Of a DNA stretch of 64,000 nt, positions 33,660 through 46,677 are shown piece after piece (position 1 is the stretch's first letter; each line of letters starts with the position of its first letter). The translations under genes and the position numbers were made by a program. The notes beneath the pieces are model-generated. The model searched no databases, was not told where the DNA came from, and saw only the letters and a list, made by a program, of their open reading frames with translations. This stretch comes from Muraenolepis orangiensis (Eukaryota; Chordata; Actinopteri; Gadiformes; Muraenolepididae), in assembly GCA_027704905.1 (NCBI GenBank), contig JANIIK010000610.1, positions 10,001 through 74,000 on the forward strand, in the 5' to 3' direction.

Positions 33660-35180
33660 GAGCCTTTGCAAACACCTTTCCAAAGTGTCACCAGATTACT
33701 GTGGCTGAAAATGTGAGGCAGCTTCTGATTGTGCCAAATATGATCAATTAAGCTCTTAAACTCTTGTAGCATTTCTGGTGATTCCGCTGCATACTTCAAT
33801 AGTTCTGGACTAACGTCATTGGCAGATTCTTTGTTCTTAAGGGACTTAATGTTATTTTTTATTTTAGATATAGTTGGAGTGTTACTCTGGAGTGTTATTT
33901 CTCGTTTAGCTGCGAATTGGTTGATGGATTCGGCCTCTTGCTTTAGACGTTCAGGTGAGGTAGGAGATGTGCTTTTTTTTTTTTTATCTGTTTAGATATT
34001 GTTTTTTACTGGCTAGATTTTCTTGGCCAGTGGGACTGAGCTATTTAGTCCAGAAGTGCTCTTAGCTCTGTGTAATCCCTGAAAATCGTGTCATGTTTGT
34101 GATTATTTTTATAAATTTTTATAGGTATTGTTTCTGTGGCTGCTTCATCAAGAACTGTCACAAGTCTGTCTGAGATGTCTGTCATAGTGGATGGAGTGGT
34201 TCTTTGTTGAAGTTTGATGTTGACTAAGTGTGTGAAGGCATATTGGATATGCCATATTGTAGTGCTGCAAGGTCGACTTTTCTGCCAGTTGGAGGTGAAG
34301 TTTTCTAATATTTAAAGCATTTAAAGTGTAAGCTCTGTTACATGGTGTTTTAAAGGTTGCAACTAAAAGTTTGTGATCTGTACAGAAATTGTCTCCACGC
34401 CTGATTCTGCAGTCCAGCATGCAATTCTGAAGGTGTTTATCGGCCAAGACGTAATCAAGGACCTTACCTAGGCCGGTACCTGAGTACCAGCTGTAACGAT
34501 GGATGGCCTTATGTTTGAAGAATGTGTTACTGATGCATAGTTTGTGTGATGTGCAGAAATTGATGAGCCTCGTGGTCGATGTGGTTGATGTTGTTGCTGA
34601 TGTCACTCCCATCGGATTTCGACAATTTTAAACTTAGGTCAGTTGTGGCGTTCATATCTGCTAGGACCACAAGCTTCTGGTGTTTGTTATCTCGGGCAGT
34701 GGCTTTTCGGAGATCATTGTAGAAAGCATTATTTTGTTGTTCCCTTGTCATGGTGTAATTTTCACAGTTGGGAGGAGCGTATGCGATGATTACCTTAAGT
34801 CGGTGTCTGTAGTAGACCACTGAAGCAGTCAAGAGTCTGGCATTGATATAATTGACCTCTTCAATCACTATGTCCTGACATACTCCTATGAGTATACCTA
34901 CTCCTGCTTCGTGCTTCCTAGTGTATCCTGACCAATGATATTCATATTTACTGTCGTTGTTAATGACTGTTTTCTGCGCCAGAATTTAGCTGTCTTACTT
35001 CTTGTAATCCACAAAGGTCTTATCCTGCCCTTAATGCCTCCTTAGCTACAGATAATAGTTTACCAGCTTCTTTATCAGTTTGGATGTTAATGGTGCCAAG
35101 TTTCCAAGTTTTGTATTTTGGAGCATGGTTTTTGCTTTTGGTCTTCACTAGTGATTTTGGTAACATATTGTTATATATTG
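33660..35180 (-). pseudogene. LINE endonuclease-region remnant (RTE-like)
   Basis: Minus-strand frames (34868-34527, 34612-34148 and open sequence back to about 34980) carry an APE-type endonuclease: KVIIAYAPPN, KLVVLADMNATTD, LDYVLADKH and a final TDHKLLVATF, the positions of the D/N and D-H catalytic residues. The downstream RT is too decayed to define. The RTE-like assignment is tentative. Confidence 0.65.
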
Positions 35181-35204
35181 TTGGTTAGTCATATAGCTCC
35201 TTTG

Positions 35205-35910
35205 CATTACATTACATTACATTACAGTCATTTAGCAGCAATTTGTCCAAAGCGACACTAGTGTGTTCAACAAAGGTAGGCAAGAGAACAACTTGTCACC
35301 AGAAGTCAAAATTGCATTTCATTCCAAACAAGACTCTAAGAACCGAAACGTGCACAGGTAAAAGTACAATAAGTTGGCAAACTATACAACAATATCTAAC
35401 TAACTAACAAGCAAACTAACTATTTAGTAAGATGCTAGTACGCTAGTAAAAAGTGATAAGAGGACACGCTAGAAAGAAGGATCCGGGTAGTGTTTCCTGA
35501 AGAGGTGAGTTTTCAGCCTGCGGGGGAAGATGGGCAATGACTCTGCAGTCCTGACATCTGTGGGGAGTTCATTCAACCACTTTGGGGCCAGGACAGAGAA
35601 AAGCGGTGACCACGTAGATCGGCCGCAAGGGCCCCCAAGCAATGGGGAAAGTAGACACCCTGAAGTAGCAGAGTGGACGGGCATGTTGTGATGAAGGATA
35701 TAGGGCTTGACCATTGCCTGATGGTAGGAAGGAGCTGTTCCTTTCACTGCTCTGTAGGCTATCACCAGGGTCTTGAACTGGATGCGAGAAGCTACATGGA
35801 GCCAGTGTAGAGACCAGAGAAGGGTAGAGAAGGGTGTGGAATATTTTGGGTCAGTTGAACACCAAACGAGCTGCAGCAAGATACAAGATACAATATTTTT
35901 ATTTGCCATT
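35205..35910 (-). mobile_element. L2-type LINE 3' end
   Basis: The minus-strand frame 35909-35469 has SLHWLHVASRIQFKTLVIAY and WNELP-like LNELPTDVRTAESL...RLKTHLF, the C-terminal segment of L2/CR1-group RTs. It is followed by a 3' tail of ACATT pentamers (35210-35225). It is 5'-truncated, the usual result of target-primed reverse transcription. Confidence 0.8.
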
Positions 35911-38030
35911 TGTGAAGTACATAGGAATGCTTACTCCCCATTCCCTCCCGCAGTATACATCTCCAAAACAATAATATGTACAATACAATAAACAAAAAAA
36001 GAGCAGCAAAGTGACTTAAATGATATGTACATGTTTTTTTACAAACATATTTTAAAGCATTTAAAGTGCCAGTAGTGCAGCAGCATCATGAATACAGTGC
36101 AGTACAGTGCAGTAACTGTTATGAGTCCAGCAAAGTATGTAAGTGTGTGATGAGTGTATGAAAGTGAAAGTGGCAGCACTCCTAGCAGTTAAGTAGGTGC
36201 ACTGCCCGTGCATAAAAACTATCCTTAAACCTGGTAGTACTTGTACGGATGCTGCATAACCGACGACCAGACGGTAGGTGGGAGAAGAGATGGTGCCCAG
36301 GCTGGTTGAAGTCCTTTATGATGGACATGGCCTTCTTCCGACATCTGGTCCTAAAGATCTCCTCAATGCATGGAAGTGCACACCTGATGATCTTCTTTGC
36401 CGTCCTCACGACCCTCTGGATGGCTTTCTTGTCCCGTGCTGTGGTGTTGCCGTACCACACAGAGACGCCATTCGCCAGGACGCTCTCTACGGTGCCGCGG
36501 TAGAAGTTCACTAGCCACTGTAATGGAAAAATCATATGTTGTCCCTTCTATCACTCTCTGTTTATTGACCTCAGGGTTCTAGTAGAAAATGCTAATGTAG
36601 TTCTCCCTATCGCCCTTTTGTCCTATTGTCCTGAGGGGTCTTGGCTTCTTCTTATCCTGTTTGACCAACTATAATGTTTATCTCACAGCGGGGGACAGTG
36701 GCTATTGCAGTCTACAGCTGTTGAAGGGGGGTTGGCATACAACTATTGAGCTGGATCAAAGGCTTGGCCGCTCCTGGTTCAACACCTCTGGCTTCCTCTC
36801 CTGCATGGGAGTTCCTCTGTTCCCGTGCTGGAGATGGGGGTCGTGGAGCCAGTTGGTCAAGACTTGCATCATTGAAGTGAAAGACAGTGTCTTAGGGTTA
36901 GTCCTAAGAAGGAATAAATACTGAGTGTTGCCAGCATTACGGTGGACTTCCCTATCCTCACCTCATAGGATTCGGGGCTCCTGACAAAGCTTTGTCTGTC
37001 TGTTTGTCTGTCTGTTGTCTGACTGTCTGTCAATTTGTCTGTTTGGCCACTTGTCTACTTGTATTTGTTCATTGTGTTCTGCTTGTTTGATAAATCTTCA
37101 AACTTAATTGAGTTCATGTGTGACAGTTCTTATTGATTGATAATTCGCCTTCTTATTCACGTAGATTTCCACCACACCACCTCTGGCCTATTCTGCTTTT
37201 TCTGAGGCTCCGCAGAGCATAGAGGTGCTGGTGTGCCTTCTTTAGCATGACCTCTGTGTTGCGGGTCCATGCCAGGTCATCGGAAATCTGTAGTCCAAGG
37301 AAACGTAGTCCATAATCCAGTTACAGATGGGGGCGCCCAGACCTAGGTCCCTCAGTTTCAGGACCAGCTTGGAGGGAACAATGGTGTTGAACGCCAAGCT
37401 GTAGTCAATGAACAGCAGTCTGACGTAGGTGTCCCTCCTGTCTAAGTGCTGCAGGGCCGTGTGTATTGCCAGGGAAATGGCATCATCTACAAACCTGTTT
37501 GGTTTGTATGCAAGCTGGAGTGGGTCTAGGGACTCTGGGATGGAACAGTTTCTCTAAGCACTTCATGGCTATGGGTGTTAAAGCCACTGGACGATAGTCA
37601 TTGAGGCATGTTACCTTGGTCTTTTTGGGTAACGGCACAATGGTTGTCGCTTTGAAGCACGCTGGGACGACAGACTGTTGTTGGTCGGCTCATGGTCCCT
37701 TTCAAAGCGAGCAAAAAACGTGTTCATCTGGTAGGTTAGTGAAAAGTTGTGAAAGCGGTAGTCTGTTCCTTAAGTTTTTTCCGTATGTCAGCATTCATCC
37801 ATAGTTTGCAGTTCGGACTCAGCTGTTCTGTCGGTCCGAAACAAAGAGAATCCCGGTGGTTGCACTGCTTCGTCAGGAATTACGGAGGTCAGCCACGTCT
37901 CCGTAAAAATCATGGCGCAACACTCCCTGATGTCCCGCTGTGAGGCGATACGACAGCTTTGTTGCGTTGTCGTTCGTAGTTGTATTGTTCCGTAATTCCA
38001 AGAGTGTTTGGTGATCATATGTGATAACAC
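35870..38030 (-). mobile_element. Rex1/CR1-like LINE, minus strand, deleted
   Basis: The minus strand holds endonuclease residues near 38030-37790 (AMIFTETWLTSVIPDEAV), RT pieces at about 37700-37150 and a C-terminal segment 36535-36182 (LVNFYRGTVESVLANGVSVWYG, RVVRTAKKIIRC). About 600 bp of unrelated sequence (36540-37150) splits the RT. The 3' tail ends in ATCTTGTATCTT repeats near 35875-35890. It is not functional. Confidence 0.75.
36540..37150. other. Unassigned insertion within the minus-strand LINE
   Basis: This sequence separates two parts of one LINE. It contains CTGTCTGTTTGTCTGTCTG-type tandem words near 37000. No coding or terminal repeats were recognised. Confidence 0.4.
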
Positions 38031-38399
38031 ACATGGCGACTTGCTATAGTCCTACAAAGTTACTTAAATATAAAAGAAAAGTGTGAGGAAAGAAAAGTAG
38101 TAAAGTACAAGTAAACTAAGTAAACTAAATAAACTGCGAGAGCTCGTAGACACACATCTGCTATCCTCCAGAGCCGCACTCCAGTACCTCTGGTTTAAGT
38201 GAAGAGCATCAGCCGTGGGGTCGGGGAAGGAGGATCAGATATAGTTGACCTTCTTGTCAAAGAAGTTGGCGAAATCGTCCGGGAGCAGGGAGGAGGTGTG
38301 GGGAGGGGGTGGGGGAGGGAGGAAAAAGTTTCACATTTTTTAGGGTTTGATGCTGCTCTTTGAGCTGAGTTTTAGATTGTTTTGATCGCGCTGACTGGG

Positions 38400-40300
38400 A
38401 CATGTTCCGGGTTGCCTCGGACAATAACATGAACGAGTACACGTCCTCGGTCATCGGGTTCATCAAGAAGTGCATAGATGACGTTGTTCCGACCAAGTCA
38501 GTTTGGATATATCCTAACCAGAAACCATGGAATAACGGCGATGTTCACACTGCCCTCCATGCGCGTAAAGCCGCCTTTGACTCTGGGAATATGGAGGTAT
38601 ATACGAGAGCCCGCTACGAGCTCCGTAAGACCATCGTCACTGCCAAGGTTCGACGTGAACGGCAGCCCGCCGAAGCCAGCGCCGCCTGAGGAGACAAGCC
38701 TGCTGAACATCTCGGAGGCGGATGTGCGCCGCACCTTCAAGCGGTTGAACATCCGTAAGGCGGCAGGCCCCGACGACATCCCGGGCCGCATCCTCAGAGC
38801 ATGCGCAGACCAGTTGGCAGGAGTCTTTGTAGACATCTTCAACCTCTCCTTGTCCTAGGCTGTTGTTCCCGCGGTCATCAAGATGTCCACCATCGTGCCT
38901 GTCCCTAAACAACCCAAGGTAACATGCCTGAACGACTATAGACCTGTAGCCCTCACCTCGATTGTCAGAAAATGCGTCAAGAGGTTGGTCAAGGACTTTA
39001 TTTGCTCTGTGTTACCTGCCACGCTGGACCCATGGCATTTTGCATATCATCAAAACAGATCCACGGATGACGCAATTGCAATGGCCCTCCACACTGCCAT
39101 TTCCCACCTGGAGGGAAAGAATCGTTATGTGCGGATGCTGTTTGTGGACTTCAGCTCAGTGTTCAACACGATAGTTCCTGCCAAGCTCGACACCAAGCTT
39201 AGAGGTCTAGGCGTGCCCTCATTGACGTGCAGCTGGATACTGGACCTCCTGTCGGACCGTCGCCAGGTGGTAAGGATGGGCAGGACCACCTCAGAGCCAC
39301 TGACCCTCAACACGGGAGCCCCCCAGGGATGCGTGCTGAGCCCTCTCCTCTGCACCCACGACTGCATGGCTATGCACAGCTCCAATGTCATCATCAAGTT
39401 TTCTGACGACACAACAGTGATGGGCCTGATCGCCGGCGACGACAAGACAGCCTACAGGGAGGAGGTAGGATCACTGGAGAAGTGGTGCCAGGAGAACAGC
39501 CTCGCCCTCAACATCAAGAAGACCAAGGAGCTGATCGTGGACTACAAGAAGCAGAGAGGAGAGCATGCCCCTATCTCCATCTACGGTGTTGCAGTAGAGA
39601 GGGTCAGCAGCTTCATGTTCCTCGGCGTGCACATCTCCGAGGACCTCACATGGTCCACGCACGCCACAAAGGGCCCAACAACGCCTGAATTTCAGCATGG
39701 GCCCCCGCATCCTGAGAACATTCTACACCGGCACAATCGAGAGTGTTCTTACAGGGTGTATCACCGCCTGGTACAGTAAATGCACCGCATCCGAGCGCTT
39801 CAAAGGGTGGTGCGGACGGCCCAGTATATCGTTGGAGGTGAGCTTCCCTCCCTCCTTGATATATACTACAAGCGGTGCGTGGTCAAAGCCAAACGCATCA
39901 TAAAAGACAATGCCCACCCCAGCCACGAACTGTACTCACTTTACCGTCAGGCAGGCGATACCGCAGTATCAAGTGCCACACAAACAGACTTAGAGACAGC
40001 TTCCACAGTCAGGCCATCAGGCTGCTGAACAAGGGTGTATAGCATAAAACAATGTATATTTTATTACATTGATTTATATATATATATTGCTCTTTTTCTG
40101 TGCTAACATATTGCATTTTATATATGCATTTTTATATATTTAACTTTATACAGTTTGTACTTTCTTACTTCTTTTTCAATTCTATTCTATTCTATTCTAT
40201 AACTGCTGTCTGTCGTCGGGTACTGCACATAAGATTTTCACTCATTGCTTATACTTGTGCGTGAAGTGACAATAAACTTGACTTGACTTGACTTGGTATT
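38400..40300 (+). mobile_element. Rex1/CR1-like LINE, plus strand, frame-broken
   Basis: RT is read in 38883-39779 with NDYRPVALTS, FAYHQNRSTDDAI, FVDFSSVFNT, GAPQGCVLSP and FSDDTTVMGL (catalytic DD) and then TKELIVDYKK. The linker before it is 38402-38689. A frameshift near 38690 and another near 39680 break it. The C-terminal piece (LRTFYTGTIESVLTG) follows in the next frame. The 3' end carries TGACAATAAA and ACTTG repeats (40270-40298). It shares its C-terminal motif with the minus-strand LINE next door. Confidence 0.85.
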
Positions 40301-40870
40301 GTTAATGATGCTGTAAGGAAGGTATGACAATGTTTGAACTAGGACAATTTGTGAAATATGAGAATGTGTCAATCATGACAATTTATGATGACTGTTTTTG
40401 AGTGTGTTTTGGCTAGGATTTTCAGTAAAAAAATACATTCTCCAACGACACCAGGACTTCAGACATAACAATGTCCTTTTAATTGTTATGTTAATTAAAA
40501 CCTCTGACCAAAACAGAGCACTTGTTTCTGTGGTGCTGTTGACAGATCAACTGGTCAACAGGTTTGGAGACGTCGGTTTAAGTCCCGCTTATAATGTTCT
40601 CCTTGGAAACCCAAGCTCTTAGCATGCCGAGTGACGGTGACAGGCACTTGGCGAGGCCATGGCTTTGAATGTCGAAATGGATATTAAACTCACGGCGCAC
40701 TTTACATATAAATAGCCTATAATGTTATGTTTGCCCGGGGGTTGGGGACCGCTGCTCTCCATGCATCTGACGGCTAACGGGCACACAAGTGGTCGTTATG
40801 AGAGAAGGCTTTTTTGCGCACTATCGCAAATCTGCAATCAATTCAGGATATGCAGAATTCTCTCCTATCA
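40300..40870. other. Unassigned intergenic sequence
   Basis: I see no gene, tandem repeat or recognisable element ends in this stretch between the LINE tail and the hAT-like fragment. Confidence 0.4.
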
Positions 40871-41175
40871 GGAAAGTTTTGTGTTACTATCACAACAGTC
40901 GGACCAAAACCTTCCCCCGGAAAAAGCCAACCGTGTGTCTATCAACAAGGAATGCTTTTTCTGTCCCATTTCCTCGCATACGACTCGAAAAACAGACGTC
41001 TCGAATGGCCACGCCTTGATGAAATGAACAATGTCCACCACTCTGTCCACTACATCTGAAAGTTCTTTCTGTAGCGTCTTTCCTACCAGTGCCCCTGTGA
41101 AGGAAGCAGTGAGTGGTTTGAACACTGGGGGTTTGCCCTCTGCTTTCGAAACCCTTGGCACTGCCCGTCATTGAG
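40868..41175 (-). pseudogene. hAT-type transposase fragment (copy A side)
   Basis: The minus-strand frame carries DVVDRVVDIVHFIKAWPFE, VFRVVCEEMG and SLLIDTRLAFSGG. This resembles the core of hAT-derived proteins of the ZBED5/GTF2IRD2 type (VNFIKSR...LCEEMG...EVRWLS). Only about 95 codons remain. The homologous fragment is at 48950-49210, in the same place relative to the second FIIND gene, so it predates the tandem duplication. Confidence 0.65.
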
Positions 41176-42072
41176 GCGGCACTAGTTCTTCCAACTTAAT
41201 CGAACCGCATCACTCAACCAACTGAAAATGTCTGTAGTGTGTAGTGATGTGGTCATTTGTGATTCATGATAAGTTGTAGCTTAAGTTTTTTATTTTATGC
41301 GATGTATTACGCCTGCAATGTCAGAATATTGTTGAGAAAGGCTGATAGCTTACAGACAGAGAGAAAACCAAAGAGGATGTCTACGGTAAGCCCAGAAAGT
41401 AGTGAATCCGGGGCGCTTTGTGTTCACAATGCACAGGTTACAGGGGTCTGAGTTTGCTGAGACTGCGATTGGCGATTACGCTCACAGGAGCCAACCAATG
41501 AGATTTAAGATCAAGACCAATCAGTGGGGGTTGAGGTTCAAGAACGGCCAATGGGATGTTGAGGTCAAGTGGAAGAAAAATAATGGAATGAACTGGGAGT
41601 GCGTTCACTGTTTACAACAACAACTGCTCCAGATACGTCTCCCCATGTATGGACCACCCACCTGACGGAAAGACTGATCGCCAAGGCCAGTCGTGGCGTG
41701 TGTACTGCTGAAGTCTGCCTTCTGTCCCGAGTTGTCTAGTTGGAAGGAAGCTTTACACTAGCAATGGTGTCAGTTTTGTGACTAACAGTTATCATTTTTC
41801 CTTACAGAGGACTTCAAGTCACAATGTGAAAAATGCAGAGCGGAAAAGCAGGTGAATTTCAACAAAAATCGTTACCTTAAATTGATAATTTGTTGTGTTC
41901 CTCTTTATTGTTGTTTGCTTCTGTTTTTTTTAAACAGAGTCCTGAGTATGAGAAGGTTACGCCAACCAAGATTTCTAAGTGGAGATTCCAGTGAGTGACA
42001 CGTCTTGACATCAGTCCCATAGGGTTGTCCGATTCATCTGGTCTTAACCACAAAAAACGAAATGCTCAATTG

Positions 42073-42259
<187 letters not shown>

Positions 42260-43179
42260 GGTTGGTGCTGGAAGGTGAGGGTACCTATGAGTGTTCGGAT
42301 ACAGGCCTGGTGTTTGAAGTATCGGAGCAGGCTTGTGTGCGCTACTCGGTCCTGCCCAGGTCCAAATTCGCCACGTTCCTCCAGGAATCAGGAAACTGGA
42401 AATGTGCTGGACCCATTTTCAAAGTGAACGTGGTCAAAAAGGATGCATCTGTGCTCAAGTTTATCCAGTTCCCACACTCCCTGTGTCTTGCTGGTGAGAA
42501 CACAATCTGACTGTGGGGAAAATTGAAATACATTTCTTGGTTTCAAATTGGGCTCACTCCCTCAGCTCCCCATAACATTTGATACTATTTGGCTTACAAT
42601 TTGAGATTGTCCCAATATTTTTGGAACATTCAACATTCACATTCGAAGAATTGATTTAGAATTTAATTGTTATTTTAGTGACACAAAATAAACAAATTAA
42701 AGCAATGCAATTTGTCATGCAATCTGTATTACAAAATCATCAATAGAGCAATGTACTAGTAATGTAATGTCATTTTTATTGTTTTACTTCCACATGCATT
42801 TCTCCAGACTTATGAGTCTTTGCATATACCGGCTACTGTCATTTCCCAATATGCCAAAATAACGTTGTATTATGCTTACGTTTCCCTAGACCTCAAGTGT
42901 GACCCGGGGTTCAGTGTGTTGCATGTAGACGACGGGGCCGGCCGCATTGAGCCGACGGTGGACTTCTCTTCCAGCCACGTTCGCTGGCGCGTGTCCTCTC
43001 TCTCTGGAGTGGGTCCCATCATTCAGAGCAGTCCGCATGTGAAGCACCACAGGGTGGTGCTGGTGTACAAGGAGCTCCACAACTTCTGCTTCAACGTGTT
43101 TTTGGCCTCCAACAACAAGACTGAGATCCAGGTGATGAACCAATGAACCAATGAGTCACTAGATATAGTCAGTATTATA

Positions 43180-44245
43180 GGGGGGCAGTAGCTCAGTCGG
43201 TTGGCTGATGGGACTTGGCTTGTGAACCGGAGGGTCACCGGTTCAAGTCCCTGAAACGGACCATGCCAGTTCCCCTCCAGGGCACTTCCAAGGTGCCCTT
43301 GAAAAAGGCACTGGACCTCCTACACTGCTCCCTGGGCGCTGTATGTACAATAGCTGCCCACTGCTGCTAATGGAGGGATGGGATGGGTTAAATGCAGAGA
43401 AACAAATTTCACCGTGTCTGTACATGTCACGGTTTAGGTGACCCCTAAACTCCACCCAACACAGGATTTCAATTCTCCAGCACACACATCACACAAGAGA
43501 CCAGGATATTAATAAAATAAGGGTTGCTTTATTAATCTAAAATTTCCTAAAAAAACAGGTAGTAAGACCCCTATAGACCCACCCTCAGCGCCACTCTTAC
43601 TCTGTCCCCTACTGCTCACGTGGGCAGTGTAGAGCCTCCTTAGGTGAATGTTACCCATTAGTACTCTCCCACTGCAACCCAGAATTTGGGCACATGCTAC
43701 AATCCAAAACAATGGGCACACGCTACAACCCGAAAAATGGGCACACCGGTGACACTCCCACTAGGACCCACCCTTGGCGCTGCCCTACACTGCCACCCCT
43801 CTAAAAGGACCCTCGAGCTACTGGGGTAAATGGGGTATTGGGGGAAGGAAGGACATACGGGACAAAACATAAATTGGAGTGGGGATGGGTTCTCGTTCCT
43901 TGCACTGCTGAGAACTCGGTCCCCACAAAAATAAAAATAAAGAGCCTCTGATCTGGGCGGGACGTGGTTGGTGGCTCCGCCCCCGACGTACACAACGCCG
44001 CCGCTTGTCCCGCCAGCAACACGGCCAAAATCGCCTCTCTCTTCGCCTTTTCGAGGATCCAATGACCCCGTTTGGCTTGCGTTCCACACGCACCCCAACG
44101 ACCCGACCCGACACACAACTGGGTTCTTAAAGGGGAATTCAGCCTACCAATTCTAGGCTGCTAATTAAATAACCTGTTCCAGTCAATCATGGTCCCATCC
44201 CACCCCGTGACATACATGTACTGTATGTGACAAATAAAGAGGATT
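43180..44245 (+). mobile_element. tRNA-derived SINE (copy A), split by an LTR
   Basis: The head GTAGCTCAGTCGGTTGG (A-box) and GGTTCAAGTCC (B-box) begins at about 43184. The body resembles the SINE at 51590, and the tail has AATAAAGAGGATTC at 44233. An LTR-like element (43425-44212) lies within it. The matching SINE in unit B is uninterrupted, so the SINE is older than the tandem duplication. Confidence 0.88.
43425..44212. mobile_element. 788-bp LTR-like insertion (TGTCACGG...CCGTGACA)
   Basis: The termini form an inverted repeat TGTCAC/GTGACA and TACA is duplicated on each side (43421-43424, 44213-44216). An AATAAA-type word lies near 43512. No coding sequence is present, consistent with a solo LTR. 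Its absence from the SINE of unit B gives the empty site. Confidence 0.8.
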
Positions 44246-44334
44246 CTAAATACTTCAGATTTTAGATTTAGACTAATGGTATGCCTGTGCGTTGATAAAC
44301 AGATACATTGATAAAGAGACAGACGTGACTAAAC

Positions 44335-44440
44335 TGGGCTAGGCCAAACTGGGCTAGGCTAAACTGGGCTAGGCTGGACTAGGCTAGACTATACAGGACT
44401 AGATTGAGCTAGGTTAGACTGGACCAAACTAGGTAACACT
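44335..44440. repeat. GGCTAGGCTAAACT degenerate tandem repeat
   Basis: Imperfect pentamer/decamer array built from CTGGGCTAGG, CTAGACT and similar words. The homologous array in unit B is 51915-52030, with different unit order. Confidence 0.85.
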
Positions 44441-45369
44441 ACGTTTGTAGCCTACTACAACCCAAAGTATGCGGGTAAACAGATTATTTGCAAAAGTCTC
44501 CTAGTGCCGCGTCCGTAAAGGGGTGGCCTAATTAAGAATACATTTAAACTAATGAAGAGAATTTGAAATAGCTTGAAAATTGCTATATTTTTATTCATGT
44601 TATTATTTTTGCTTTTATACCACGAGAGGTACCTGATCAGGTCAATGGGTACCGGCAATGGGTACACAGGCAGTTTCAAACTTGAGAGGTCCCGGATCCA
44701 GTTCCGGCAGGATCCGGGACAAATGATCTACTGCTTAACTCACATCTGGCATATTACTACTTCCTGTTTCTGTGTGTGCAGGCTATTGATAATCAGATGC
44801 TCTCTTTGAGAGCATCTTCCGGCAAGCAATACATCATGTTTTTTAAATCGGAAACCTATCGGCTGGTAGAGAAGTTCTATTGGCTCGAAAGCCGGCCAGA
44901 AGGGCAGATTGAACCCACGGTATGTGTTGTGCAACCCATTTATTCTCATTTGCATGTAATTGAAACATTATTAAGTGTGTGTGTGTGTGCGTGTGCAGAA
45001 AATAGAGTTCATCACTGAAGGAACAGAGGTGAAGGACTTCTTTGAAGCATCCTTCGTCGAGCCTCCTCCTTTCGAATTGTTTCTCAAGGACTCATTGGGC
45101 GAGATTTTGTGGATCACGACAATCAAAGAAGGTAACCAATGCGCACAATTGTTATTCTTTTTTTGTGGTTCGTAAGACTCTGTGATGATCCTTGTTTACG
45201 GCAAACCCTAGGAGATTGGGAGGGAAAGAAGGAACTCAAGAGACGCAAAAGAACCAGAGGTACGCTTTTCTTAGTGGTGCTGTGGGTGTTTGGATTGTTG
45301 TAGTTTCAATCATATATATGGAATATTCGGCAATTTTCACCAGCAATGACATCCCTCTTCTCTTCAGCA

Positions 45370-45740
45370 AAACAGAGCAGAGGTCACCAAAGGGATGTGT
45401 CACAGGAACGAGGAACGGGGAACAGGGACTTTGGAGGTGAACCCAAATGCACGACTCGATGACACGTATCAAAGTAAAGAGTCTTTACTGAAAAAGTAAC
45501 ACAAAAATCCTCAAAAGCAAAAGACCTAATTACAAAAACCTAATGGTGGCATGACGTGGAAACATGACGCTTGTTCATATACATGAAACAAGTAAGAACT
45601 CTAACATGAAACAAGTAGCAAGTCTCAAAACGTGAAACAAGTACCAGTCTAACAAACAATGAAACAGTATTTAATGAACTGTGGCCGAACAAAAGAAGAC
45701 GCCGCCTATTTAAACACAAGGAACATAACAATGAAATCAG
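45370..45740. repeat. LTR-like element beginning TGTCACAGGAACGAGG
   Basis: Shared with 52962-53300. It starts just after the last short exon of each FIIND copy and contains AAAGAGTCTTTACTGAAAAA. The two copies diverge at about 45735/53297, which marks the end of the tandem unit. Confidence 0.55.
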
Positions 45741-46677
45741 TAGTTCTAACCCAACCAGTATCAATGTTTTACATTTTAAAGGGGATTTTATGAAAACTTG
45801 CCAACTTTTGCTATTTAAATGTTGGAGTTGTGAAAGACTCAAGAAAAAGTCCTCTCCCTCTCTGCTCCCTCCCTCCCTACGTTTCTGGATACTGGATAAA
45901 GGGATACTGCGAGATATTTGAATATTGGCGTATGCCTGTCTTACCCAGATTTAGACGAGTTGTTTAATTCCAAATTCCTCATTGTGCTTCCGGAAGAGAA
46001 GTTGGTTTTCCTTTATCTGTGTAGACAAACTTCCAGCACTCGTTTTCTTTGGAAATTAATAAAAAATGCGAACCCAGTGAACTCTTCTTCTGAATGCACA
46101 ATGATACATTTGGAATTGAACAACTAAATCTAAATATGGATAATTTACAGATTTCTCAGCGTATCCCTTTCAAGCCAAATATGTCTTTAGTAGAAATCCA
46201 TCCATGGGTTGCAAAATCCACAAAAGCCGCTGGGATATTAAAGAGAAACACATAGACATCTGAAAATTGCCGTTGTCTTGCCTGTCTTACCCAGTTTAAT
46301 TAAGACCAGTTGTTTAATTCCAAATACAAAAGTTAAAGAAATTTAGACATTTAGAGAGCTTTACATTGCCTTGAATAATCTCCCAGAAAAGTAAAGGCAC
46401 AGCCAGTGGCGGCTCGTCCATAGGGGCGCAGGGGCGCCGCCCCACCTGGTTGAGAGAGGAAAAAAAAATAAAAAATAAAAATTATAATAATTGTGTTTTT
46501 TTATTTTTTATTTTTTTGATCCCTAAAAATAAACTAAACATGTTTAAAATGAATAATAATTACTCATTTTATGTATGTTTGTGTTTAAAATGCACAATAA
46601 CGTTAATATAGCAAATATAAATCATTGTTGTGCGTGCTATTCTCCCCCCTCGTTTGTCATTGACGTCACTCTCATAG

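Noticed and set aside
41377..41385. ATGTCTACG as the first coding exon of FIIND copy A (and 49386-49394 for B)
   Set aside because: It has a good donor, but joining it to the next exon puts FIIND out of frame. I kept it only as a possible start and do not assert it.
43080..43131. HNF-C (copy A) and SLHF (copy B) as the FIIND cleavage site
   Set aside because: Comparison with the order of NLRP1 FIIND places the cleavage site earlier, at SSL-S; the later stretch aligns with the FHLYLIPS-type strand of UPA.
43184..43260. A tRNA gene suggested by A-box and B-box
   Set aside because: The cloverleaf cannot be completed, and the body, tail and other copies show a SINE. The same applies at 51593 and 1950-2050.
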